From positions 34,573 through 98,572 of the forward strand of contig NZ_JANCLX010000027.1 in NCBI RefSeq assembly GCF_024295805.1: 64,000 nt of DNA. The letters run 5' to 3'. Made by a program: the position numbers and the translations under genes. Position 1 is the first letter of the stretch. Each line of letters opens with the position of its first letter. The notes below the pieces were generated by a model. That model was not told the origin of the DNA, did no database searches, and saw only the letters and a program-made list of their open reading frames with translations. This stretch comes from Streptomyces cucumeris (GTDB lineage: Bacteria; Actinomycetota; Actinomycetes; Streptomycetales; Streptomycetaceae). Below are positions 33,559-41,484 of this stretch, piece after piece.

Positions 33559-34143
33559 ATGGACGAATCCATCACGCACCCGTTCCTCGCGAGGCCGGTC
33601 ACCGGGAGCAATGGTGTTGTCGCCACCCTGCGTGCCCTGACGAGCGGCGACGCCTCCAGTTTCGGGGACTTCCTCGAAGCGCTCTCGGCGGAGACAAGGG
33701 AGCGCTACAGTCCACACCCGCTCGACCGGACCGAAGCGGAGCGGATCTGTGCTGCTCTCGACGACCCGACCGCCCTGCGTTTCGTACTGGCGGATGCCCG
33801 TGACGATCGCGTAGTGGCGTATCTGCTGGCCCAGTTCGCGATCCCGGAGAGTGAGAAGGCCCGCTACCGGAATCTCGGGTGGACCATCGAGGACGGCGCG
33901 GACTGCCGTATCGCCCCTGTCGTCGCCGATCATCTGCAGGGCACCGGCCTCGGAACCGAGCTGCTCAGGGGAGCGCTCGGCGTCCTGCGCCAGCGCGGAT
34001 GCCGGCACGTCATCCTCTTCGGCGGCACCCAATCCTCCAACACCGGGGCGATCCGCGCCTACGAAAAGGCGGGATTCAAACCGGCCGGAGTCTTTCGCGA
34101 ACGGGGCATCGAGAGCGTCGATATGTGGCTCTCGCTGAAGTAG
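33559..34143 (+). CDS. GNAT-family N-acetyltransferase
   Basis: A 194-aa acetyltransferase. The acetyl-CoA loop is around DHLQGTGLGTELLRGALGVLRQRG, followed by SSNTGAIRAYEKAGFKPAGVFRERG, the C-terminal GNAT block. It should acetylate an amine on a small molecule or protein; substrate unknown. A -10-like TACGCT (33546-33551) lies seven bases upstream of the ATG at 33559, which suggests a leaderless message; the frame opens at 33523. It is convergent with the next small gene. Confidence 0.85.
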   Translation: MDESITHPFLARPVTGSNGVVATLRALTSGDASSFGDFLEALSAETRERYSPHPLDRTEAERICAALDDPTALRFVLADARDDRVVAYLLAQFAIPESEKARYRNLGWTIEDGADCRIAPVVADHLQGTGLGTELLRGALGVLRQRGCRHVILFGGTQSSNTGAIRAYEKAGFKPAGVFRERGIESVDMWLSLK

Positions 34144-34158
34144 AGGGCACCATGCTGT

Positions 34159-34680
34159 TCAGGCCGTCACATCGACGTTCCACTCCAGCGGCAGGGTCGT
34201 GTCGCAGAAGACGCAGACGAAGTGTTCGTCCCGCACGATGTTGAGCTGCTGACAGCCGGGGCAGCCACGGAAGATCACCTCGTGGCTGAAGCCGCTCGGG
34301 GAAGCAATGCCGGCGCGGTCCAATGCCTTCCCGACAGCCGCCCATGAGCCGATGTCGGGGCAGTAGCCGGTCGACTGGTTGCTGACTTCATCGACCACCC
34401 ACCGCCCGGACTCCTCGCGGAAGCTCATCTCTCCGGCGCTCAGGACCGCCTCTCCGCCCGCACACACCACATGTTCGCTGTGGCGCGGCGCGAGTCGCAG
34501 AACCCCGGTGGTATCGACCACGAAGGTGAACGGCTCGGCCAGCTCATCCGATGTCCGGGCCGAAGCCCAGCCGCGGAGGTCCGCTGCCGAGCACACCTGC
34601 CGGCCCATGGCTTCAGGCCGCACAAGACCTTTCAACTCGGCAGGCCCGACATACTGATAGCTCCGCCCCCGCATGCCCAT
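34159..34680 (-). CDS. Hypothetical protein with CxxC motifs
   Basis: A 173-aa protein. The last 50 residues contain FRGCPGCQQLN and FVCVFCDTTL, a likely zinc-binding pair of CxxC motifs. The earlier part (SFREESGRWVVDEVSNQSTGYCPD) resembles no family I know. Start choice among ATGs at 34680 and 34674 is uncertain, with no clear ribosome site. It is convergent with the acetyltransferase. Confidence 0.5.
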   Translation of the reverse strand: MGMRGRSYQYVGPAELKGLVRPEAMGRQVCSAADLRGWASARTSDELAEPFTFVVDTTGVLRLAPRHSEHVVCAGGEAVLSAGEMSFREESGRWVVDEVSNQSTGYCPDIGSWAAVGKALDRAGIASPSGFSHEVIFRGCPGCQQLNIVRDEHFVCVFCDTTLPLEWNVDVTA

Positions 34681-34722
34681 GGTGGCCAATCCAGCGGCAG
34701 GCTGGATCTCCTCACATCCCGC

Positions 34723-36018
34723 TCAGAACCCGGCGTCCGAGCGGTCGCCGGAGCCATCGGGGGTGGTGGCGATCTCGAGTGGCTCGTGCACCTCGGTGGG
34801 GCGGTGGCCGTTGGGTCGTGTCGCGCGGTCCTTCTCGGCCGCGATGGCGGAGGCGGACAGAAGCGTCGCGCCCGCGAGGCTGCCCCACAGGGCGGCCGGG
34901 CCGTGGGACGCGAGGGTGGTGATGGCTGCGGGGGAGACGGCGAGGCCGAGGCCCGTGGAGAGTTCGAAGCGGGCGAGGGTACGTCCCAGAGCGTGGGGCG
35001 GGGCGAGGGCGGCGACGAGCGCGGTGGCGCTGCCTGCGTAGATGATCTCGCCGAGGGTGCACACGACGGACACCGCGGCGACGGCCGGTGCGCCCCAGCC
35101 GTGTCCCAGCGAAGTGGCCACGAGGAAGCCGAGGTAGGACACGGTGAGGACCACACCTGCGAGAGCGAGCACGGTCCGCCGGGGGTAGCGGGAGAGCAGG
35201 ACGGTGACCGGAACCTGGAGGGTGACCACCAGCACGGTGTTGGCCACGAAGATGGCCGCCGACCACACCGCGGAGGCGTTCAGCTGTGTCACCAGGATGA
35301 GGGGGAGGGCGATTTCGGGGACGTTGAGGCAGAAGACGTAGACCACGTTGGCGGCCAGCAGCGCGCGCATCCGGGGTGCGGGTCCCTCGGCCTTGTCCTC
35401 GGCCGCGAGTGCGGCCGGACGCGCGTGCAGATGGACCGACCACGCCAGGGCTGCCGCGGCGAGATAGGCGACGCCGGTGACGGCTGCCAGCGCCTGCAAG
35501 GCCGTGGTGCCGCCCGTCAGACAGACCGTGGCGAGGAGCGCGCCCACGCCCAGACCGGCGTTGCGCAGGGCACGGCCGGCCGCGAGAGCGGCGTCGCGCT
35601 CCCGGCCGTGGGCGACCGTGGCCACCAGAGCCGCATGGGCGGGCGGCCAGGCCTGGTTGCCGATGCCGAGGAAGAGCGTCGCCACCGTGAACAGCCAGAC
35701 GTGCCCGGTCGGGGTCGCCAGCAGCAGCCCCACGCCCAGCATCCGCACGAGCATGGACGCTGCCACGACGGTGCTGCGTGCGCCCCGGTCCAGCCACCGG
35801 CCCACCGCGGGCATGCACACCAGCCCCGCGACGATGCCGCCGGTCATGGCGATTCCGGTGACCGGTGCGGACAGCTTCAGCACGGTCACCCCGTAGAGCA
35901 GCAGGAAGGGCCGCAGCAGTCCGGTCCCGAGCGAGTCCACGGCCAGGGCGACGGCGTAGCGGGGGCCGCCGGAGGCGCGGACGAGGGCGCCGGGCCGGAT
36001 CTTGGTGGTGGTTGCCAT
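34723..36018 (-). CDS. MFS transporter, putative drug exporter
   Basis: A 431-aa protein with about 12 hydrophobic segments. The first loop reads GRWLDRGARS, the MFS loop 2-3 motif, and the segment AGRALRNAGLGVGALLAT fits the fourth/fifth helix of exporters. It belongs to the large MFS drug/metabolite group; substrate unknown. I chose the ATG at 36016-36018 (MATTTKIRPG); another at 36046 is possible. It is divergent from the DUF5937/ArsR regulator, with a long palindrome between them, so it is very probably under its control. Confidence 0.85.
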   Translation of the reverse strand: MATTTKIRPGALVRASGGPRYAVALAVDSLGTGLLRPFLLLYGVTVLKLSAPVTGIAMTGGIVAGLVCMPAVGRWLDRGARSTVVAASMLVRMLGVGLLLATPTGHVWLFTVATLFLGIGNQAWPPAHAALVATVAHGRERDAALAAGRALRNAGLGVGALLATVCLTGGTTALQALAAVTGVAYLAAAALAWSVHLHARPAALAAEDKAEGPAPRMRALLAANVVYVFCLNVPEIALPLILVTQLNASAVWSAAIFVANTVLVVTLQVPVTVLLSRYPRRTVLALAGVVLTVSYLGFLVATSLGHGWGAPAVAAVSVVCTLGEIIYAGSATALVAALAPPHALGRTLARFELSTGLGLAVSPAAITTLASHGPAALWGSLAGATLLSASAIAAEKDRATRPNGHRPTEVHEPLEIATTPDGSGDRSDAGF

Positions 36019-36054
36019 GGGTCCACGGTGGGTCCTGCCGGGGGCCATGGCCGC

Positions 36055-36081
36055 GTCAGTTGACGGACACCGTCAATTGAC
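36055..36081. promoter_or_regulatory. Putative ArsR/DUF5937 regulator operator
   Basis: A 12-bp inverted repeat, GTCAGTTGACGG and CCGTCAATTGAC, with a 3-base spacer and 11 of 12 matches. It lies between the divergent MFS and regulator genes and 37 bases from both starts. Confidence 0.7.
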
Positions 36082-36117
36082 GAGGTCAGCGGCCATGGGA
36101 TCGGGGATGCTGAGGGG

Positions 36118-37203
36118 GTGACGTTGAGGATCGACATCAGTGGCCTGCCGTCCGAGCGGCTGCGGTTCGCCGCCTCCCCGCTGGCCGAGCTGACCGCGAT
36201 GTTGCACGTGCTCGCCGAACCCGGGCATCATCCGCAGTACGCCGGATGGGCGGGGGAGGTCTGGGCCGGGCTGCGCCCGGAGCTGGCCGAGCGCTTGCGG
36301 GAGGCCGAGTTCCTCTGGCGTTCCTCACAAGCCGACTTCCTGCTCCCCGCCCGGCCCCGGTCCACCCTCGCCGAGGAACTGGACGAGGTGGACCGGATCG
36401 ACGACGACACCTATGTGACCGCCGCCCTCGTCACCACATGCGGCGGGCACCGGGTCCCGCTCGCCGTGCGCTCGCCGCTCACCGACGCGGCCGCGCGCGG
36501 CCGCGCCCTGGACCTGGCCCAGGCCCGCGGCCCTCGGCAGGAAGCCTTCGCGGAACGGCTGCTCGCGGACCCGGCCGCCGTACGGGCGCGAGTGCGCCAC
36601 ACCCTCGAACAGTGCGCCGAGGCCTTCTTCGACACCGCGTGGGCGGATGTGGCGGTGCGGCTCGCCACCGACCTGCGGCTGAAGAACGACCTGCGGGAGC
36701 GCCAGGGCATCGCGGCGGCACTCGCGTCGGCCTCCGGCGCGGTCACCCTGACACCGGACGGCGACTGCATCGTCGTGGACAAGCTCCAGGACAAGGCGAC
36801 CACCGCCCGCGACACCGGTGTCACCTTCATCCCCAGTGTCTTCGGCCACCCGCACCTGGTGGTGGTCCACACACCCGGGTGGCAGCCGGTGGTGCAGTAC
36901 CCGGTGGCCGAGTCGAGTCCAGCGGAGCCGGTATCGCTGGAAACGGTCACCCTGCGGCTGGAAGCGCTCGCCCATCCGGTGCGGCTGCGGTTGCTGCGCA
37001 CCCTGGCCCGTGGCCCGCACACCACCGGTGAACTGGCCCATGTCTGGGAGCTCACGCCCCCGGAGGTCTCCCGTCATCTGGCGGTGCTGCGCCACGCGGG
37101 TCTGCTCACGGCCCGGCGGCACGGTCGTTACGTCCGGCACACCCTCAATCTGCCCGACCTGACGGCGCTGGGCGCCGACCTGCTGGCCGCGGTGCTGCGC
37201 TGA
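36118..37203 (+). CDS. DUF5937-ArsR fused transcriptional regulator
   Basis: A 361-aa regulator. Residues about 1-250 form the DUF5937 domain (SERLRFAASPLAELTAMLHVLAEPGHHP), typical of actinobacteria. The C-terminus (about 280-360) is an ArsR winged helix: LEALAHPVRLRLLRTLARGPHTTGELAHVWELTPPEVSRHLAVLRHAGLL. It probably binds a small molecule with the first domain and controls the divergent MFS gene through the palindrome at 36055-36081. The start is GTG at 36118. Confidence 0.87.
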   Translation: MTLRIDISGLPSERLRFAASPLAELTAMLHVLAEPGHHPQYAGWAGEVWAGLRPELAERLREAEFLWRSSQADFLLPARPRSTLAEELDEVDRIDDDTYVTAALVTTCGGHRVPLAVRSPLTDAAARGRALDLAQARGPRQEAFAERLLADPAAVRARVRHTLEQCAEAFFDTAWADVAVRLATDLRLKNDLRERQGIAAALASASGAVTLTPDGDCIVVDKLQDKATTARDTGVTFIPSVFGHPHLVVVHTPGWQPVVQYPVAESSPAEPVSLETVTLRLEALAHPVRLRLLRTLARGPHTTGELAHVWELTPPEVSRHLAVLRHAGLLTARRHGRYVRHTLNLPDLTALGADLLAAVLR

Positions 37204-37263
37204 GCCGGTGCAGGCCCGCCCTCATACGAGCGGCCCCGTCGTCCCGACGCGCAGCTCCCGGTT

Positions 37264-38403
37264 TCAGGGAGCGAGGACGGCGACGACCCGGTTGACCATG
37301 TCCTCCTCCGCGTTCAGGGGAGTTGGAGTGTAGGACAGTACGAAACGGGTGCTCAGGTCGCGGGTGGCGAACATGCGCGTGCGGTATCCGTAGGTCTCCC
37401 CGGTCTTTCCCCAGAAGGTCGTGCCGCGCACGGTGGCCGCTTGCAGGCCCATGCTGTAGCGGGCCGGGCTGCCGTCCAGCATGCGTACCGTGGGCGGGGG
37501 CAGGGTGAAGACCTTCTTCCGCGCTCGAGGCGGCAGGAGTGCTCCGCTGAACAAGGCGTTCTGGAAGCGGAAGAGGTCCCTGGCGGTGGAGACGAGTTCA
37601 CCTTCACCCCATGAGGAGGACTGGTCGTACCGTGTGATGTCGTGCAGGCTGCCGTCGGTCATGGTCAGATACCCGTGGACATGGGACCCGTGGATGCGGG
37701 AGTCGTCGCCCGGGATCAGGGTGCCGGTCAGATCCAGGGGGCGCACGATGCGCTCGGCGATCGCATCACCGTAGCGATGCCCGGTCAGCTTCTCCACGAG
37801 CAGCGCGAGGAGCACGTAGTTGATGCCCCGGTACTCCTGCTTCGTGCCGGGGGCGAACTTCAGGGGTGCGTGGGTCACCGTGTCGACCAGGCGCTGCGGT
37901 GTCCAGTGATCGAAGCGGTGGCGCAGGACCGCCTCCGGTGTGCTGAGGTCCGGCACCTTCCGGTGGTCGGGCAGGCCACTGGTGTGGTTGAGCAGATGGG
38001 ACACCGCGATGCGGTCGAATCCGGAGGGCATGGCGAGCTCGGGAAGACAACGAGTGACCGGGGCGTCGAGATCCAACCGGCCTTCTGCCCAGAGCTGGAG
38101 AACGACCGTCGCCACCAGAGCCTTGGTCACACTGCCCGCCCTGAAGCGGTCGCCGGCGTGCACCGGTCGCTCGCTCACCACATCGGCGACGCCCGCGCTG
38201 CCGTACCAACGCCCTCCCGGCCATGCCACCAGCAGTTGTGAGGCGGTCGCCCGCGGATGGGAGAGATCGCTGATGGCGGCATGGAGGGCCCGCGGATCGA
38301 CGGCCGATGCGGCTGAGGCCGGAGCGCCGCTGCCTCCCGTGGCGAGAGCGAGAGCACCGATGGCGGAAGCGCCCGTGAAGGCGCGTCGGGAAAGACATGT
38401 CAT
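37264..38403 (-). CDS. Serine hydrolase of the beta-lactamase/DD-peptidase type, Tat-exported
   Basis: A 379-aa penicillin-binding-like hydrolase. The start MTCLSRRAFTGASAIGALALATGG is a twin-arginine signal, cut near residue 33. Motif 1 SVTK (S91, K94) provides the nucleophile, a Tyr-containing motif is QEYRGINY, and the third motif is WGKTGETYG, where KTG would form the anion hole. HTSGL is also typical. It could act as a D-Ala-D-Ala carboxypeptidase or an esterase; substrate unknown. The ATG at 38401-38403 fits the signal; the frame extends to 38496. It is a single gene. Confidence 0.87.
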   Translation of the reverse strand: MTCLSRRAFTGASAIGALALATGGSGAPASAASAVDPRALHAAISDLSHPRATASQLLVAWPGGRWYGSAGVADVVSERPVHAGDRFRAGSVTKALVATVVLQLWAEGRLDLDAPVTRCLPELAMPSGFDRIAVSHLLNHTSGLPDHRKVPDLSTPEAVLRHRFDHWTPQRLVDTVTHAPLKFAPGTKQEYRGINYVLLALLVEKLTGHRYGDAIAERIVRPLDLTGTLIPGDDSRIHGSHVHGYLTMTDGSLHDITRYDQSSSWGEGELVSTARDLFRFQNALFSGALLPPRARKKVFTLPPPTVRMLDGSPARYSMGLQAATVRGTTFWGKTGETYGYRTRMFATRDLSTRFVLSYTPTPLNAEEDMVNRVVAVLAP

Positions 38404-38542
38404 GGTGATCGATGGTTGCGTTCGCCCCGCCCCGTGGCATCCGGGATGCCCCTGGGAGATCCCTGGCGTACCCCTGAGAGCGAGCGGGAGGGCCACACCA
38501 TGTGGCCTGCCTTACCTGGCCTGTCTATCGTTCCTTCCTGGG

Positions 38543-38980
38543 TCATCCCGAGCCCTGGAGACCGGCCGGGTCGGGGGCGGGTGGCTGGAAGCAGGCGGTG
38601 ACATCCTTTCCGCGAGGGCAGCGGTAGGTGTGCCAGTCATCGGCCAGGGCGTCGATCAGCAGAAGACCGCGGCCACCGAGAGACCCGTCGGTCGGCTGGC
38701 GCGGGTCGGGCAGCTGTGGTGAGGCATCGTGCACGGTCACGTGCAGGCACTTCTCGTCCCAGGTCAGGATCAGCTGCGCGGAGCTGCGGGCATGGATGTG
38801 AGCGTTGGTGACGAGTTCGGACACGGTCAGCAGGATGGAGTCGGCGAGATCCGGTGCTCTCTCCAGCCAGCCGATCGTCGCCAGGTGCCTACGTGTCCAG
38901 TCCCTGGCGGTCTTCACCCCGCGGCTCACCGGCAGCGAGCGTGCCCACCCCACAGCCCGCAGCGAAGAATGCTCTGTCAC
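38543..38980 (-). CDS. RsbW-like ATP-binding protein (anti-sigma factor type)
   Basis: A 145-aa GHKL-fold ATPase of the kind found in streptomycete anti-sigma factor-like proteins. Motifs: SELVTNAHIHARS (N box), LHVTVHDASPQLPD (G1) and GGRGLLLIDALADDW (G2). The usual target is an anti-sigma-factor antagonist or a sigma factor; none is encoded nearby. The GTG at 38978-38980 sits behind a perfect AAGGAGGAA site, which decides the start over the earlier ATG at 39043. Confidence 0.85.
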   Translation of the reverse strand: MTEHSSLRAVGWARSLPVSRGVKTARDWTRRHLATIGWLERAPDLADSILLTVSELVTNAHIHARSSAQLILTWDEKCLHVTVHDASPQLPDPRQPTDGSLGGRGLLLIDALADDWHTYRCPRGKDVTACFQPPAPDPAGLQGSG

Positions 38981-39371
38981 GGTTCCTCCTTGAGCCGGTC
39001 GGGCAGGTGTTTGTTGCGTCTGCCCACGGATCGGCAAACCCATCGGGTCCGGAGGCCACGAACTTCAGTCCGGATTTCCCGCGGAAGGTGAAAGCTCCGC
39101 CTGCCCCCGATGGGGATCACTCACCCGGTATGGACGACGGCTCAGGGGGCTTGTAGGGAGTCCCTTAGTTTCCCCGGTGCACCGTTTCGGCGGTCCGAGC
39201 GTGACATCAGGCCGACGCGCGGCGAAAAAACCGGCGTCCGCGCACGTCGGCCGGGACACGGAGGCGATCCGGAACGCCGTCACACGCATCTCGCACCGTG
39301 ATGCGGTGCCGCGATACTCGAAACGGAATCCGGGCATATCCGCTCGGGCCTGATCTGGGAGGGGCACCGAC
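38981..39371. other. Divergent promoter region, no gene
   Basis: No convincing gene between the RsbW-like and ATPase/HTH genes. It is less GC-biased than coding DNA and should hold both promoters; no strong palindrome seen. Confidence 0.45.
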
Positions 39372-41375
39372 GTGGCGTCCGTGGCGGAGAGACTGAGCAG
39401 AGCGCGGGAACGTGCCTTCATCGGCCGGGAGGAAGAACTCGGACGCTTCGGCGAGGCATTGGCCGGGGATCCGCAGGCGCCGTTCGCCTTCTACCTCTAC
39501 GGTCCGGGTGGAATCGGGAAGTCCTCGCTGGTGCGGTGTCTGGCGGACGAGGCCCGCGCGGGGGGCCGGCTGCTCCTCGAATTGGACGGTCGTTTCCTCA
39601 GCCGGGACCCGGCCGATTTCGAGCGTGCGGCCGGCCCCTTCCTGGATGTCGCAGGCACGGTCCTGTTCGTGGACTCCTTCGAACACTGCCAGTGGCTGGA
39701 GAGCTGGCTGTGGCAGCGATTCCTGCCCCGCGCCGCTGACGACACCCTGGTGGTCCTGGCCGGCCGGCTGGCGCCGCAGCCGCAATGGACCGCTGATCCG
39801 GCCTGGGCCGGGGTCCTGCACGTCCGTGAACTGGAGCCGTTCTCCGATGAGCAGGCCCGGAGCCTGCTGGCCGATGCGCGGATCCCGTCCGCGCTGCGGG
39901 AGCGGGTGCTCCGCTTCGCCGGGGGGAACCCGCTGGCGCTGTCCCTCGCGGCCGCCGCGGGAGCGACGGGCTGGAGCAACGAGGAGATATGGGCGCCCTC
40001 GGCCGATGTCCTGCGGACCCTGCTGGCGGGGCTCATCGGAGAGGTGCCGTCGGCGGCCCACCGCCGCGCCCTGGAGGTGGTGGCACAGGCGCATTCGACC
40101 TCCGAGGAACTGCTGGCCGCGGTTCTGCCCGAGGAGGACGCCCCTGCGCTGTTCACATGGCTGAGAGATCTGCCCTTCATCGAGTCCACGCCCCGCGGGC
40201 TCTATCCGCACGACGCCGCACGCGAGACCCTCGCCGCCGATCTGCGCTGGCGCGCGCCCAACGCCTTCACCACGATGCGCCAGCGGCTGGCCGAGGAGTA
40301 TCTGCGTCTGTTGCGCGAAGCACCCGAAGAGCGGGTCTGGGTCGTCACCGACGAAATCTTCTACCTCTTCCGCGAGTTGGAGAGCCTGGCACGACTGCGT
40401 GTGTGGTCCGGCGAGAACGAGGTGCACGAACGTCCCCTGTGCCCGGATGACATCGATGTCGTGCTGCGCATGGCCGAGGAGACCGAGGGAGCCGAGTCAG
40501 CGGAGCTGGTGCGCTACTGGATCCAGCGCCAGGCCAAGGGGTTCAGCGTCTTCCGCTGCGTCGCCACGGGCCGCCCCGTGGCGTTCACGGCCCGCATCGT
40601 CCTGCCCGCTCCGCCCGACCCCGAGGATCTGGCCACCGATCCCATCGTCGCGGCCGCTTGGGCGCACACGGAGGCCACCACGCCGGTGAGCCCCGGCGAA
40701 CACATCGGCATGACCCGATTCTCCGTCTACCCCGTGCACTACCAGACCCCCTCGCGGGTCATCGACCTGAGCAACTCCCGGGCCCAGGCGGAAGCCGCCC
40801 GTGCCCGGGGCCGTGCGCACGGCTTCGTCGTCTACCGGGACGCCGAGGTCTGGGCCGAGCGTTTCAAGGGCATCATGCACGACACCGGTGCGCGACCGCG
40901 GGTCGGTGCGCACACCTACGGGCTGTTCAGCAACGACTGGCGCCAGGTGCCCGTCGAAACCTGGCTGCGCCATCTCATCACCGCCACCGAAGTACCGGCC
41001 CCGTCCGGTCCGTCGGCCTTCTCGCGCCCGGTGTTCGACCAAGCCGTACGGGAAGCCCTCTCACACTGGCGTGACACGGGGGCCTTCGCCGCCTGTGCCC
41101 TGATGCGGGCCCGACTCGCGGCCGACCTGGGCGATCCCGCCGAAGAGCTGCGCGCCCTGCTGCGCCGGGCTGTCGACGACCTCGGGGCCGACCCGCGCGG
41201 TGTGCGCGCCCGCGAGGCCCTGACGGCGGGCTACTTCTCCGGAGCGCCCACCCAGGAAGCCGCCGCCCGGCGCCTGGGCCTGCCGTACGGCACCTACCGG
41301 CGCCATGTACGCCAGGGCCTGGATCTGCTCTGCGCGGCACTGTGGCACCGGGAACTGCACGGCGTGCCCCGATAG
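39372..41375 (+). CDS. P-loop ATPase (STAND-like) fused to a GNAT-like and sigma-region-4-like HTH part
   Basis: A 667-aa protein. Residues about 15-270 are an AAA/STAND-type ATPase: FIGREEELGRFGEAL, then Walker A YGPGGIGKSSLVRC and Walker B-like VLFVDSFEHCQ. A helical part to about 355 follows. Residues about 355-540 have a GNAT-like pattern (LCPDDIDVVLRMAEETEG, FSVFRCVATGRPVAFTAR, and a final SNDWR). The C-terminal 60 residues are helix-turn-helix-like (SGAPTQEAAARRLGLPYGTYRRHVRQGL), similar to sigma region 4. The GTG at 39372 has GGGAGGGG upstream. It lies just upstream of an MFS/SRPBCC/carotenoid-oxygenase group and may control it. The GNAT assignment is tentative. Confidence 0.65.
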   Translation: MASVAERLSRARERAFIGREEELGRFGEALAGDPQAPFAFYLYGPGGIGKSSLVRCLADEARAGGRLLLELDGRFLSRDPADFERAAGPFLDVAGTVLFVDSFEHCQWLESWLWQRFLPRAADDTLVVLAGRLAPQPQWTADPAWAGVLHVRELEPFSDEQARSLLADARIPSALRERVLRFAGGNPLALSLAAAAGATGWSNEEIWAPSADVLRTLLAGLIGEVPSAAHRRALEVVAQAHSTSEELLAAVLPEEDAPALFTWLRDLPFIESTPRGLYPHDAARETLAADLRWRAPNAFTTMRQRLAEEYLRLLREAPEERVWVVTDEIFYLFRELESLARLRVWSGENEVHERPLCPDDIDVVLRMAEETEGAESAELVRYWIQRQAKGFSVFRCVATGRPVAFTARIVLPAPPDPEDLATDPIVAAAWAHTEATTPVSPGEHIGMTRFSVYPVHYQTPSRVIDLSNSRAQAEAARARGRAHGFVVYRDAEVWAERFKGIMHDTGARPRVGAHTYGLFSNDWRQVPVETWLRHLITATEVPAPSGPSAFSRPVFDQAVREALSHWRDTGAFAACALMRARLAADLGDPAEELRALLRRAVDDLGADPRGVRAREALTAGYFSGAPTQEAAARRLGLPYGTYRRHVRQGLDLLCAALWHRELHGVPR

Positions 41376-41405
41376 GAGCGCGTTCCTCCTCGCGTGGGCC
41401 GGAGC

Positions 41406-41476
41406 GGACACTCGCGAGGACAGGTGCGGACAGGAGTGGACAGTCCTTGCGGCTGTCCGGTCTGGAAAGTGGACAG
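41406..41476 (+). promoter_or_regulatory. Phased GGACAG repeats upstream of the MFS gene
   Basis: GGACAG occurs at 41418, 41428 and 41438, exactly 10 bases apart. A GGACA at 41406, an inverted TGTCC at 41454 and another GGACAG at 41471 surround them. The repeats fall on one helix face, fitting a cooperative regulator site in the 109-base gap after the ATPase/HTH gene. Confidence 0.5.
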
Positions 41477-41484
41477 CGTCCGCC

